Positions 50,536 through 59,441 of a stretch of DNA of 64,000 nucleotides are shown here, piece by piece (the stretch's first letter is position 1; every line of letters starts with the position of its first letter). Below the pieces are notes generated by a model that did not search any database, had not been told where the DNA came from, and was given only the letters and a program-made list of their open reading frames with translations. Source of the DNA: Isoptericola halotolerans (GTDB lineage Bacteria > Actinomycetota > Actinomycetes > Actinomycetales > Cellulomonadaceae); NCBI RefSeq assembly GCF_003003075.1, contig NZ_PVTX01000013.1, positions 35,511 to 99,510 on the forward strand. Direction: 5' to 3'. A program made the position numbers and the translations under genes.

Positions 50536-50740
50536 GCCGCACCTACCGCCGCGCCATCGCGTCGGCAGGCCGGTGCGAGACGGGCAGCATCGTGCGCGCG
50601 TACTCGTCGAGTCGCATCCGGGACCTCCGCCTGTCGTGCTCGGGCGAGCACACGGTCGATGCTAGAAAACGACGACGCACCGCGCGTCACGCAGATGAGG
50701 TGAACGAGCGGTTCACCACGAGACTCTCCGTCGGGCTCCG

Positions 50741-51427
50741 TCAGCCGCCTGCAGCCAGAACTCTGTCTCCTGCGCTCGCCCGCTCGGCGCGCACCCGAAT
50801 CCCCCGGAGCATGCGTCGGGTCATCACCAGGGTCACCGGCTCTCCGAGACGTGTGGCGAGGCGCAGCACGCGGCTGTCCGGTGCCTCGGTACGGGAGCGG
50901 GACAGGAGCCGACAGGTCCCGTCGGGTCGAGGATGGACGTGGAACGACCACACACCGTTCCAAGGGTGCTCCGGAGGGCTCTGCCGGAGCACGAGCGTGC
51001 GGGGCGGGTCGACCCGTGCGACGCGGAACGCGTAGCCGGCCGGCATGGCGGTGTACCCCGCCGGCACGACGACGATCCGGTCACCGGGCGACAGGTGCTG
51101 CCACTGCGGTCGCACCTCGTTCGTGCTGTGGATGTCAAGACCGACCAGATTCTCGGCCCAGTCGTAGCTGTACATCCCCCCGCGGTCCTGCCCGATCTGG
51201 ACGAGCCACGACCAGACCGTCGCCGCGGGTGCCGCGACCGTGGTTCCCAGCGTCGTGGAGTCGGCCGGTTCGGGGACGAACTCGTCGCCAGGCAGGCGTC
51301 GCGCGATCTCGTCGACGGCGGCACCCCAGTGCCGGTGGGCGTGCAGGAGGCGCATGCCGAGGCCAACCGCTCCGACCGCCACGAGGAGCGTGGTGAGCCG
51401 ACGTCGCTGCCTTCTGCGTGGCCTCAC
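50741..51427 (-). CDS. SRPBCC family protein with N-terminal anchor
   Basis: 228 residues. A basic N-terminus and one hydrophobic helix (TTLLVAVGAVGLGMRLL) precede a START/Bet v1-like SRPBCC domain: TVAAPAATVWSWLVQIGQDR, GGMYSYDWAENLVGLDIHST, LSPGDRIVVVPAGYTAMPA, and a strand pattern to the end. The W-x-W-L-x-Q-x-G motif is typical of the SRPBCC proteins often found near stress genes in actinobacteria. Ligand unknown. GTG 51427. Confidence 0.8.
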   Translation of the reverse strand: MRPRRRQRRRLTTLLVAVGAVGLGMRLLHAHRHWGAAVDEIARRLPGDEFVPEPADSTTLGTTVAAPAATVWSWLVQIGQDRGGMYSYDWAENLVGLDIHSTNEVRPQWQHLSPGDRIVVVPAGYTAMPAGYAFRVARVDPPRTLVLRQSPPEHPWNGVWSFHVHPRPDGTCRLLSRSRTEAPDSRVLRLATRLGEPVTLVMTRRMLRGIRVRAERASAGDRVLAAGG

Positions 51428-51448
51428 GTCCCTCTCCGCTCCGAGGCG

Positions 51449-51730
51449 CTATCGCCGCAGCTGGACGTCGCGGTGCTCGATCTCCGCGATGTCGTCCTCG
51501 GTGGCGCTCAGGAGGCGGTCGGCCAGGTCACGCAAGGCACGGCTCACGGCGAGCTCCTCGCCGATCTCGGTCACGCCGACGTCCCGCGGGCTGCGGCGGG
51601 CATACCCGCGTCCCTCGACCGACGTGCCTGCCGACGTCGTCAGGAAGGCGTGCGCCGCCGTGACGACACCGTCCGCCCCCGGGTCGTCAGCGTCGAAGAG
51701 CTGGATCTCAGCCTTCCAGGTGTGCGTCAT
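51449..51730 (-). CDS. DUF1876 family protein (Rv2632c-like)
   Basis: 93 residues: MTHTWKAEIQLFDADDPGAD, AHAFLTTSAGTSVEGRGYAR, DVGVTEIGEELAVSRALRDL, ADRLLSATEDDIAEIE. It belongs to the small alpha/beta DUF1876 family, whose member Rv2632c lies at the edge of a DosR-regulon cluster in M. tuberculosis. No catalytic residues evident; function unknown. ATG 51730 follows GGAGACCGCC. The SRPBCC gene follows 21 bp later. A DevR-like box sits 130 bp upstream. Confidence 0.88.
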   Translation of the reverse strand: MTHTWKAEIQLFDADDPGADGVVTAAHAFLTTSAGTSVEGRGYARRSPRDVGVTEIGEELAVSRALRDLADRLLSATEDDIAEIEHRDVQLRR

Positions 51731-52151
51731 GGCGGTCTCCTTCGTGGCGCGGGCCGACGACCCTGCGCGTCGGCTCCTTGCCCCCATCGTCCGGCTCGCG
51801 GCAGCACGGGCACAGTGCCGTCCGCCCGTACTGCAGGGAGGAGCGCGTCCTGCCTGTGGGTGACCAACGGCCCTGTCGCCCGCCGTCGAAGGCTGCGGCA
51901 GAGGGCGTCGCATCGCATCGTCGAGGCCGTCTCGATGGCAGGGGCCGAAGCATGTCCCGATCGTCCTCGAACGGTCATGCACCAGAGTCGGGCCGACGTC
52001 GTCTCTTCAGCGCCCTCCTTCGTCCGTCCCCTGAACGAGCACGGGCAGGGGCAGGGGCAGGGGCACCAAGGCGGCAACTTGCCAGGTGCTGTGGCGCTGC
52101 ATGGCGTCGCGATCCACGTCTGGCGCAGGTCATCGGGCCGCAAGATCAGGG
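51731..52151. other. intergenic region between DUF1876 gene and tRNA-Val
   Basis: 421 bp without a gene I can support. It holds one DevR-like box (51860-51873) near the DUF1876 side and a short tandem repeat, about four units of GGGGCA, at 52043-52065. It marks the right edge of the stress island. An open frame that runs into the tRNA is spurious. Confidence 0.6.
51860..51873. promoter_or_regulatory. DevR/DosR-like box before the DUF1876 gene
   Basis: GTGACCAACGGCCC; on the gene's strand GGGCCGTTGGTCAC, sharing its first ten bases with the 27533 site. It lies 130 bp upstream of the DUF1876 ATG. No second copy 22 bp away. Confidence 0.52.
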
Positions 52152-52228
52152 TGGTGGGCCCGGAGGGACTCGAACCCCCGACATCCACGGTGTAAACGTG
52201 GCGCTCTGACCAACTGAGCTACAGGCCC
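52152..52228 (-). tRNA. tRNA-Val (anticodon TAC)
   Basis: On the minus strand GGGCCTG pairs with CGGGCCC (one G-U pair) as acceptor stem. The D arm is TAGCTCAGTTGGTCAGAGC. The anticodon stem CCACG/CGTGG holds loop TTTACAC with anticodon TAC. The T arm contains GGTTCGAGTCC. CCA is encoded at the 3' end. It reads GUA valine codons. It is the first backbone gene after the stress island. Confidence 0.96.
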
Positions 52229-52333
52229 TGGCGTGCCGCGTGCGAACGCGGCCCAGGCAGCGCAGGAAAGGATACCGGCCCGCGGCGGGCCTGCGGGACG
52301 AAGCGGGCAGGCGTGCCCGCAACGGGCAGCCGA

Positions 52334-52798
52334 TCAGATCTCTGCGAGGGCTGCCCGGTACTCGTCGAGCTCGCGACGCGCGCCCCGCGGGCGGACCAGG
52401 GACCAGCGGACGATCCCGTCGGCGTCGACCAGGAACGATCCTCGCAACGCGTGCCCGGACTCCTCGTCGAAGACTCCGAACGCGCTCGCTGCCGCCCCGT
52501 GGGGCCAGAAGTCGCTGAGCAGGTCGAAACCGAAGCCCTCGATCTCCTGCCACGCCTTGAGGGTGAAGACCGGATCGGTGGAGACGGCCAGCAGGCGCAC
52601 CCCGGCCGCCTCGAAGTCCTCGACGGTGTCCCGCAGCTCGCTCAGCTCGGCGGTGCACGTGCCGGAGAAGGCGAAGGGGAAGAAGACCAGGAGGACGCTC
52701 TGGCCCCGGAGGTCTGCCAGCTGGGTCGGCGTGCCGTGCGTGTCCGGCAGCGTGAAGTCCGGTGCCGGATCGCCGGCGCGCGGGACGGATCCGCTCAT
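52334..52798 (-). CDS. ahpE: 1-Cys peroxiredoxin, AhpE type
   Basis: 154 residues that reduce hydrogen peroxide, organic peroxides and peroxynitrite. The peroxidatic cysteine is in FFPFAFSGTCTAELSELRDT (T-x-x-C with Thr immediately before Cys). It is the only cysteine, so an external thiol must recycle it. LLSDFWPHGAAASAFGVFDE and RGSFLVDADGIVRWS match mycobacterial AhpE (Rv2238c). It starts 7 bp after the DUF3052 stop on the same strand, the same order as Rv2239c-Rv2238c. Confidence 0.93.
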   Translation of the reverse strand: MSGSVPRAGDPAPDFTLPDTHGTPTQLADLRGQSVLLVFFPFAFSGTCTAELSELRDTVEDFEAAGVRLLAVSTDPVFTLKAWQEIEGFGFDLLSDFWPHGAAASAFGVFDEESGHALRGSFLVDADGIVRWSLVRPRGARRELDEYRAALAEI

Positions 52799-52805
52799 GC
52801 CGAGG

Positions 52806-53210
52806 CTACCGACCGCGCGGCGCCAGTCGCGTCGCGGACCAGTCGTCGCCCGCGGCGAACGTGCTGGTCGCGTGGAGGCCGGCGGTGGTCGCGGCCTCCA
52901 TGATCTCCTCGTGAGCCACGTGGCCCTCTCGCCGCGGCTTGCGCGTCAGGAGCCAGACCTGCCCGCCGTCGTCGAGCGCGGTCTGGACGTCGACGAGCAT
53001 GTCGGTCAGGTCGCCGTCCTCCTTGCGCCACCAGACGATGACCCCGTCGATGACGTCCCCGTAGTCCTCGTCCACGAGCTCGCCGCCGGCCATGCCCTCG
53101 AGCGCTTGGCGCAGAGGCTCGTCGACGTCGTCGTCCCACCCGAACTCCTGCACGACCTGACCGGTGGTGAACCCGAATCGCTCGGCCGGGCTTTCCGCCT
53201 GCTGTCCCAC
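52806..53210 (-). CDS. DUF3052 family protein
   Basis: 134 residues: RFGFTTGQVVQEFGWDDDVD, DVIDGVIVWWRKEDGDLTDM, VDVQTALDDGGQVWLLTRKP, and VAHEEIMEAATTAGLHATST. The family (Rv2239c) is found beside aceE throughout actinobacteria and is uncharacterised. The GTG start at 53210 (MGQQAESPAERFGF) fits the family start. It forms an operon with ahpE and is divergent from aceE. Confidence 0.9.
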   Translation of the reverse strand: MGQQAESPAERFGFTTGQVVQEFGWDDDVDEPLRQALEGMAGGELVDEDYGDVIDGVIVWWRKEDGDLTDMLVDVQTALDDGGQVWLLTRKPRREGHVAHEEIMEAATTAGLHATSTFAAGDDWSATRLAPRGR

Positions 53211-53540
53211 GTGGACCTACGTTCCTTCCGTCGTCGTCAGGCGCACCCGGCGGTGCGCCTGTGAGCGTCAAGGTAGTGCACGCGGCGCCCTCATGCGCGC
53301 CGGTCCACCGCCCCTGCCGGCGTCCTCGACCGAGTCCGGACACATCACCATGACGTAGATCACGGATTCTTGACCGCCACCTGGTGTCCGGGCGCAGAAA
53401 GTCAGGACACAATGAGTAGTGACCACCCGTGGGTGGACCGCGCCGTCGCGACCCCGGCGACGCGGCCGATCCTGTACGGGACGCCTGACACGAGCGGTCG
53501 CCGGACCATGGCGGCAGCCCGCAGAAGAGAGAGGTTGCTG
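53211..53540. other. aceE upstream region
   Basis: 330 bp between the divergent DUF3052 and aceE starts. The aceE frame is open back to about 53370, with an ATG at 53412, but the extra residues match nothing expected. Regulatory signs are a CRP/GlxR-like palindrome (53349-53364) and a CGGACAC (53337-53343) / GTGTCCG inverted pair flanking it. No clear -35/-10 pair stands out. Confidence 0.5.
53349..53364. promoter_or_regulatory. CRP/GlxR-like site upstream of aceE
   Basis: CATGACGTAGATCACG matches the TGTGA-N6-TCACA cyclic-AMP receptor pattern at TGA, the central TA and TCAC, with mismatches at the outermost bases. CRP-family control of central carbon genes is well known in actinobacteria. 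The assignment here is tentative. Confidence 0.35.
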
Positions 53541-56288
53541 GTGGCTTCGTACGACGAGACCGGACCGCTGATCGACGGTCTGCTCAGCGCTGTACCGGAC
53601 ATCGACCCGTCCGAGACGTCGGAGTGGGTGGAGTCCCTGGACGGGCTGATCGACGACAAGGGCGGCCCGCGGGCGCGCTACGTGATGCTCAACCTGATGC
53701 GTCGCGCTCGTGAGCGCAGCGTGCAGATCCCTACCTCGGTGGCGACCCCGTACGTCAACACCATCGGCGTGCACGAGGAGCCGTACTTCCCGGGCGACGA
53801 GGTCATGGAGCGCAAGTACCGCTCCTGGAACCGTTGGAACGCCGCGGTCATGGTGACCCGCGCACAGCGTCCCGGACTGTCCGTCGGTGGTCACATCTCC
53901 TCCTACGCCTCCGTCGCGACCCTCACCGAGGTCGGCCTCAACCACTTCTTCCGCGGCAAGGACCACGCCGGCGGCGGCGACCAGGTCTACTTCCAGGGCC
54001 ACTCCTCGCCCGGCATGTACGCCCGCGCCTTCCTCGAGGGCCGCCTCAGCGCCGACCAGCTCGACGGGTTCCGCCAGGAGAAGTCGCACCCCGGCGGCGG
54101 CCTGCCCTCGTACCCCCACCCGCGCCTCATGCAGGACTTCTGGGAGTTCCCGACGGTCTCCATGGGCCTCGGCCCGGCCTCGGCCATCTACCAGGCGTGG
54201 ACCAACAAGTACCTGCACAACCGCGGGATCAAGGACACGAGCCAGCAGGACGTCTGGGCGTTCCTCGGCGACGGCGAGATGGACGAGCCGGAGTCGCGCG
54301 GGCTGATCCAGCACGCTGCGCACCAGGGCCTCGACAACCTGACGTTCGTGGTCAACTGCAACCTGCAGCGCCTCGACGGCCCGGTGCGTGGCAACGGCAA
54401 GATCATGCAGGAGCTGGAGGCGCAGTTCCGCGGCGCCGGCTGGAACGTCATCAAGGTCGTCTGGGGCCGCGAGTGGGACGCACTGCTCAACGCGGACAAG
54501 GACCGCGCCCTGGTCAACCTCATGAACTCCACGCCGGACGGCGACTTCCAGACCTACCGGGCCGAGTCGGGCGCGTTCATCCGCGAGCACTTCTTCGGCC
54601 GCGACCCGCGGACCAAGGCTCTCGTCGAGAACATGACCGACGACGACATCTGGAACATGAAGCGCGGCGGTCACGACTACCGCAAGATCTACGCCGCCTA
54701 CGCCGCGGCGCGGGCGCACACCGGCCAGCCGACCGTCATCCTCGCGCAGACCGTCAAGGGCTACGCGCTGGGTTCCGGGTTCGCCGGCCGCAACGCCACG
54801 CACCAGATGAAGAAGGTCAAGAACACCGACCTCAAGGTGCTGCGCGACTCGCTGCACATCCCCCTGTCGGACGAGCAGATCGACGCCGAGCCGAACCTGC
54901 CGCCGTACTACCACCCGGGCATGGACGACGACGCGGTGCAGTACATGCTGGAGCGCCGCCGTCAGCTCGGCGGTTTCGTCCCCGAGCGTCGCGCGAAGGC
55001 CAAGCCGGTCACGCTGCCCGAGGCGAAGACCTACGAGCTGCTGAAGAAGGGCTCGGGCACGCAGGAGGTCGCCTCGACCATGGCGTTCGTGCGCCTGCTC
55101 AAGGACCTCATCAAGGACAAGGAGCTCGGCCCGCGCATCGTGCCGATCATCCCCGACGAGGCACGCACGTTCGGGCTCGACGCGATCTTCCCCAGCGCGA
55201 AGATCTTCAACACCGTCGGCCAGAACTACCTCGCCGTGGACCGCGAGCTCATGCTGAGCTACAAGGAGTCCGAGTCCGGGCAGATCATGCACACCGGCAT
55301 CAACGAGGCCGGTTCCGCGGCCGCCTTCCAGGCGGTCGGCACCTCGTACGCCACGCACGGCGAGCACATGGTGCCGTTCTACATCTTCTACTCGATGTTC
55401 GGCTTCCAGCGCACCGGCGACCAGTTCTGGGCTGCCGGCGACCAGCTGACGCGCGGGTTCATCATCGGCGCGACGGCGGGACGCACCACCCTGACCGGTG
55501 AGGGCCTGCAGCACGCGGACGGCCACTCGCCGCTGCTGGCGGGGACGAACACCGCGATGGTGCAGTACGACCCGGCGTACGGCTACGAGATCCGGCACAT
55601 CGTGCGGGACGGCATCGAGCGGATGTACGGCGACGGCACCGACGGCCGGGACCAGAACGTCATGTACTACCTCACGGTGTACAACGAGCCGATGGTCCAG
55701 CCCGCCGAGCCGGACGACGTCGACGTCGAGGGCATCCTGCGCGGCATCCACCGTGTCTCGGTCGAGGGTGGCGAGGGCCCCAAGGCTCAGCTCCTCGCGT
55801 CCGGCGTCGGTGTGCCGTGGGCGCTCGAGGCGCAGCAGCTGCTGCGTGACGACTGGGGCGTCTCGGCCGACGTGTGGTCGGTGACCAGCTGGAACGAGCT
55901 GCGCCGCGACGCGCTCGCCGCGGAGAAGGACGCCCTGATCGACCCGGCGTCCGAGCCGCGCGTCCCGTACGTGACGCAGAAGCTCTCCGGCGCCTCCGGT
56001 CCGTTCGTGGCGTCGAGCGACTACGACCACCTGGTCCCCGACCAGATCCGGGCCTGGGTCCCGGGCGACTACGCGGTGCTCGGTGCCGACGGCTTCGGCT
56101 TCTCGGACACCCGCGCCGCGGCCCGTCGCTACTTCCTCATCGACGGTCCGTCGATGGTCGTCAAGACGCTGCAGCAGCTCGCCCGTCGCGGCGAGGTGCC
56201 TCGGGAGGTCGTCGCCCAGGCGGTCGAGAAGTACCGGCTCACCGACGTCACGGCCGGCACGTCCGGCTCGGTCGGCGGCGACAGCTGA
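53541..56288 (+). CDS. aceE: pyruvate dehydrogenase E1 component, homodimeric type
   Basis: AceE decarboxylates pyruvate with thiamine diphosphate and passes the acetyl group to the lipoyl E2. The 915-residue protein has the TPP/Mg motif [14 protein letters not shown]...NCN ([15 protein letters not shown]) and [14 protein letters not shown] with the catalytic histidine region. [10 protein letters not shown] and, in the pyrimidine domain, [18 protein letters not shown] also fit. GTG 53541 ([15 protein letters not shown]) with AGAGAGG upstream matches the usual actinobacterial start and length. ATG 53412, 43 codons upstream, is possible but less likely. A strong terminator follows. Confidence 0.96.
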   Translation: MASYDETGPLIDGLLSAVPDIDPSETSEWVESLDGLIDDKGGPRARYVMLNLMRRARERSVQIPTSVATPYVNTIGVHEEPYFPGDEVMERKYRSWNRWNAAVMVTRAQRPGLSVGGHISSYASVATLTEVGLNHFFRGKDHAGGGDQVYFQGHSSPGMYARAFLEGRLSADQLDGFRQEKSHPGGGLPSYPHPRLMQDFWEFPTVSMGLGPASAIYQAWTNKYLHNRGIKDTSQQDVWAFLGDGEMDEPESRGLIQHAAHQGLDNLTFVVNCNLQRLDGPVRGNGKIMQELEAQFRGAGWNVIKVVWGREWDALLNADKDRALVNLMNSTPDGDFQTYRAESGAFIREHFFGRDPRTKALVENMTDDDIWNMKRGGHDYRKIYAAYAAARAHTGQPTVILAQTVKGYALGSGFAGRNATHQMKKVKNTDLKVLRDSLHIPLSDEQIDAEPNLPPYYHPGMDDDAVQYMLERRRQLGGFVPERRAKAKPVTLPEAKTYELLKKGSGTQEVASTMAFVRLLKDLIKDKELGPRIVPIIPDEARTFGLDAIFPSAKIFNTVGQNYLAVDRELMLSYKESESGQIMHTGINEAGSAAAFQAVGTSYATHGEHMVPFYIFYSMFGFQRTGDQFWAAGDQLTRGFIIGATAGRTTLTGEGLQHADGHSPLLAGTNTAMVQYDPAYGYEIRHIVRDGIERMYGDGTDGRDQNVMYYLTVYNEPMVQPAEPDDVDVEGILRGIHRVSVEGGEGPKAQLLASGVGVPWALEAQQLLRDDWGVSADVWSVTSWNELRRDALAAEKDALIDPASEPRVPYVTQKLSGASGPFVASSDYDHLVPDQIRAWVPGDYAVLGADGFGFSDTRAAARRYFLIDGPSMVVKTLQQLARRGEVPREVVAQAVEKYRLTDVTAGTSGSVGGDS

Positions 56289-56303
56289 CCGTCCTGCCGC
56301 ACC

Positions 56304-56345
56304 ACGACGGCCCCCGCACCGATCTCTCGGAGCGGGGGCCGTCGT
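56304..56345 (+). terminator. aceE terminator
   Basis: A perfect 14-bp stem (56304-56317 with 56332-56345, core GGCCCCCGC/GCGGGGGCC) with a 14-nt loop begins 16 bp after the aceE stop. It can also end transcripts of the convergent gene at 56400. Confidence 0.85.
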
Positions 56346-56399
56346 CGTCCCCGGGTGTACTACCTCGGCACGTGAGCCACTACCTCGGCGGGAGGCGCG

Positions 56400-57098
56400 C
56401 TACCCCGGCGATCCGGGGGTGGTGACGTCCGCGCCCTCCGCAGCCTCGATCGCCGCGGTCAGCTCCGGCCGCACCGAGGCCACGGAGTCCGCGTCCGGGT
56501 GCTCCTCAAGGGTGGCCAGGTGCTGGCGGGCCTCGAAGACGCGGTCGGCCTCGATCGCGGCGAGCACGAGCTGGCGGCCCACCTCGATCGTCTGCTCGCG
56601 CACCCGCCAGTGGCCGATCCCGAGCCCGAGCGCCTCGACCGGCATCCCGGCGTCTCGCAGGATCTGCAGGCTCTCCGCGAGAGCACCCCCGGTGCGGTCA
56701 CGCTCGGTGGCCGTGGCGAACCGGCGGGAGGCGCCCTCCGGGTCCTCGACCACAGAGAGCCGACCCAGCTCCAGGAGCGGACGCCAGGCCTTGGGATGGC
56801 CGGCGAGCTCTTCCGCGAGCGACCACACGGCCAGGTCCGCCGCCTCCTGACGGTGGACCTCCTCCTCCGGCGCGGTCAGCGGGTCCTCGGTGCTGGGTTC
56901 GACCGCCCGCCGGCGGACGAGGTCGGCCAGCGCGTCGAACGCGCGGGCGTCGTTGGGGTCGTCGTGCAGCATCGCCCGCAGCGCGTCCTCGTGGACCGTG
57001 TCCCCGAAGCGGCGGGTCTCCGTCGGCCGCCGCGTCCCCACGCGCGACGTCGAGCGCTGTCGGCGGAGGAGCTGTCGGAGTCGGGGCATGAGAGCCAT
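56400..57098 (-). CDS. hypothetical helical (TPR-like) protein
   Basis: 232 residues beginning MALMPRLRQLLRRQRSTSRV, a basic, possibly membrane-touching N-terminus. The rest is a run of alpha helices with TPR-like spacing (DALRAMLHDDPNDARAFDAL, HPKAWRPLLELGRLSVVEDP, IEADRVFEARQHLATLEEHP). Actinobacterial genomes often have such a gene next to the fas/pdh region; function unknown. The frame stays open far upstream to 59417, but that is shadow of the fab genes. It is divergent from fasR, 108 bp between starts. Confidence 0.75.
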   Translation of the reverse strand: MALMPRLRQLLRRQRSTSRVGTRRPTETRRFGDTVHEDALRAMLHDDPNDARAFDALADLVRRRAVEPSTEDPLTAPEEEVHRQEAADLAVWSLAEELAGHPKAWRPLLELGRLSVVEDPEGASRRFATATERDRTGGALAESLQILRDAGMPVEALGLGIGHWRVREQTIEVGRQLVLAAIEADRVFEARQHLATLEEHPDADSVASVRPELTAAIEAAEGADVTTPGSPG

Positions 57099-57206
57099 GT
57101 CTCGACCATATCGGCTAAGCGCTCTCGAGGCCGGACCAGCCACCCGTCGAACGACCGTCAGTACGAGTTTGTGTACTCCCCACAACGATGGCCCTATCCT
57201 CGAGGC

Positions 57207-58370
57207 ATGCCGACCTCGACCGTCTCGCGCGACGAGAACGTCCAGCGCGTCCGCGAAGGCCTCGGCCTGCTCACCGCAGCGGCCATGCGCCGCCTCGACG
57301 AGGAGGTCGCCTGGTACCGCCAGCTGCCGGCCGAGGACCGCTCGTACGTGGCCCTCGTGGCGCAGACCGGCATCAACGCGTTCGTCACGTGGTTCGCGGA
57401 CCCGAAGCAGACCCCGCACGGCGTGGGCGAGATGTTCGCGGCGGCGCCGCCGGAGCTGACCCGCTCGATCTCCCTGCAGCACACGCTGCAGCTCGTGCGC
57501 CTGATGGTCGACGTCGTGGAGTCGCACTCGGACCAGATCGCCTCCCCCGGCTACGAGCGCGAGCTGCGCGAGGCGGTGCTGCGCTACTCGCGCGAGGTCG
57601 CCTTCTCCGCGGCGGAGGTGTACGCCCGGGCCGCCGAGGTCCGCGGCGCTTGGGACGCCCGCCTGGAGGCCCTGGTGGTCGACGCCATCGTGCGCGGCGA
57701 CACGGACGACGCCCTGCGCTCGCGCGTCTCGGCGCTCGGCTGGACCGGGCGGGGGCACGCGCTGGTCGTCGTCGGCGAGGCCACGTCCGGCCTGGACGAC
57801 GTCGGCACGGCGGACCTGCGGCGCGCCGCCCGGCGTGCGGCCGGAGACACCCTCGTGGGGATCCACGGCGACCGGCTCGTCCTCGTCCTCGGCGGCGAGG
57901 GTGACCTGGTCACGGCGGCGAGCTCCCTGATCGGCCGGTTCGGGCCCGGACCGGTCGTGTTCGGGCCGGTGGTGGCGAACATCACCGAGGCGCCGTCGTC
58001 GGCCCGGTCCGCCCTGGCGGGTCTGGCCGCGGCACCGGCCTGGCCGCAGGCACCCCGGCCGGTCCTGGCCGACGACCTGCTGCCGGAGCGCGTGCTCACC
58101 GGTGACCGCACCGCGCGTCGCATCCTGGTCGCGCAGGCGTACCGCCCCCTGCAGGAGGCCACCGGGTCGGTCCTGGAGACCCTGTCCGCCTACCTGGGCA
58201 CGGGTCGCTCCCTCGAGGCGGCGGCCCGCCGGCTCTACGTGCACCCCAACACGGTCCGGTACCGGCTCCGGAAGGTCTCCGAGATCACCGGGTGGGACCC
58301 CCTCGACGCCCGCGAGTCGTTCGTCCTGCAGGTGGCGCTGGCGCTGGGCCAGCTCGGCCCCGAGGACTGA
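57207..58370 (+). CDS. fasR: PucR-type regulator of fatty acid synthesis
   Basis: 387 residues. The C-terminal PucR HTH is LGTGRSLEAAARRLYVHPNT then VRYRLRKVSEITGWDP. The middle has the GGDEF-like PucR_2 region, and the N-terminal half (VALVAQTGINAFVTWFADPK) is shared with Rv2242 and Streptomyces FasR. FasR activates the fab operon directly downstream in Streptomyces coelicolor. ATG 57207 lies 6 nt after TATCCT (57195-57200), so the mRNA may be leaderless. The fabD gene follows after 90 bp. Confidence 0.93.
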   Translation: MPTSTVSRDENVQRVREGLGLLTAAAMRRLDEEVAWYRQLPAEDRSYVALVAQTGINAFVTWFADPKQTPHGVGEMFAAAPPELTRSISLQHTLQLVRLMVDVVESHSDQIASPGYERELREAVLRYSREVAFSAAEVYARAAEVRGAWDARLEALVVDAIVRGDTDDALRSRVSALGWTGRGHALVVVGEATSGLDDVGTADLRRAARRAAGDTLVGIHGDRLVLVLGGEGDLVTAASSLIGRFGPGPVVFGPVVANITEAPSSARSALAGLAAAPAWPQAPRPVLADDLLPERVLTGDRTARRILVAQAYRPLQEATGSVLETLSAYLGTGRSLEAAARRLYVHPNTVRYRLRKVSEITGWDPLDARESFVLQVALALGQLGPED

Positions 58371-58460
58371 CGCGACCGACGGCGGTTGAGGATTCCCACA
58401 ATCGCCTTCCCTGAGGTTGGTGCGGGTCGCCACGCTCCGGCGCGGGTCGCAGGTGGCACC

Positions 58461-59441
58461 GTGGGTCACGTGCTCGCCGTCGTCTGCCCTGGACAGGGCT
58501 CTCAGACCCCCGGGATGCTCAGCCCCTGGCTGGAGCTGCCCGGAACCACCGACCTGCTCGACTCGTTCTCCGCGGCCGCCGGCTGCGACCTGACGCTGCA
58601 CGGCACGACCTCGGACGCGGAGACCATCCGTGACACCGCCGTCGCCCAGCCGCTCATCGTCTCGGCCTCGCTGCTCGCCCTGCGAGCGATCCTCGACGGC
58701 CGCCCGACGACCGACGTCGTCGACGTCACCGCAGGACACTCGGTCGGGGAGCTCGCCGCGGCCGCCGTCGCCGGCGTGCTGGACGACGCCGGCGCCGTCG
58801 GCCTCGTGTCGCACCGCGGCCGGGCGATGGCCGACGCCGCGGCCTCGACACCGTCCGGGATGAGCGCCGTCGTCGGGGGCGACCCGGACGAGGTGCTGGC
58901 GGCCATCGAGGCCGCAGGGCTCTTCCCCGCCAACGTCAACGGCGGCGGGCAGGTCGTCGCGGCCGGGGACAACGAACGGCTCGCGACGCTCGCCGAGAAC
59001 CCGCCCGCGCGGACCCGCGTGATCCCCCTGCCGGTGGCCGGCGCGTTCCACACGCCGTTCATGGACGCCGCACGCACCTCGTTCGAGAAGGTCGCCACGA
59101 CCTGGCTCGCCACCGACCCCCGCCTGGCCCTGCTCAGCAACGCCGACGGCGCCGACTACTCCGGGCTCGGCGAGGGGGCGCACGGTCATGGTCGGTCGAC
59201 CGACGTCCTCGCCCGGCTCACGGCACAGGTCACGGCGCCCGTGCGCTGGGACCGGTGCCAGGAGACGCTGGCGGAGCGCGGTGTCACCGGCATCCTCGAG
59301 CTGGCACCCGGCGGAGTCCTGACCGGACTGGCGAAGCGAGCGCTCAAGGGAGTCGAGTCGGTGGCCGTGAAGTCGCCCGACGACGTCGAGGCCGCTCGCG
59401 ACCTCATCGCCCGCCACTCCGCCGTCGGCGCGGCGGCATGA
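58461..59441 (+). CDS. fabD: ACP S-malonyltransferase
   Basis: FabD moves malonyl from CoA to acyl carrier protein for fatty acid elongation. 326 residues. The N-terminal VVCPGQGSQTPGM holds the oxyanion residues; the catalytic serine is in TAGHSVGELAAAAVAG; VAGAFHTPFM contains the partner histidine. GTG 58461 has AGGTGG four bases upstream; GTG 58470 (start at LAVVCPGQ) is the alternative. First gene of the fabD-fabH-acpP-fabF cluster; its stop overlaps the fabH ATG (ATGA). Confidence 0.96.
   Translation: MGHVLAVVCPGQGSQTPGMLSPWLELPGTTDLLDSFSAAAGCDLTLHGTTSDAETIRDTAVAQPLIVSASLLALRAILDGRPTTDVVDVTAGHSVGELAAAAVAGVLDDAGAVGLVSHRGRAMADAAASTPSGMSAVVGGDPDEVLAAIEAAGLFPANVNGGGQVVAAGDNERLATLAENPPARTRVIPLPVAGAFHTPFMDAARTSFEKVATTWLATDPRLALLSNADGADYSGLGEGAHGHGRSTDVLARLTAQVTAPVRWDRCQETLAERGVTGILELAPGGVLTGLAKRALKGVESVAVKSPDDVEAARDLIARHSAVGAAA

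Noticed and set aside
51778..52209. Short frame ending GGTRTPDIHGVNVAL
   Set aside because: The GGTRTPD end is a well-known artefact of translating through a tRNA gene read in reverse; here it crosses tRNA-Val.
57208..59417. Upstream part of a 1,005-codon minus-strand frame ending at 56400
   Set aside because: It is antisense to fasR and fabD with no protein-family character; only the 232-codon end from 57098 is kept as a gene.
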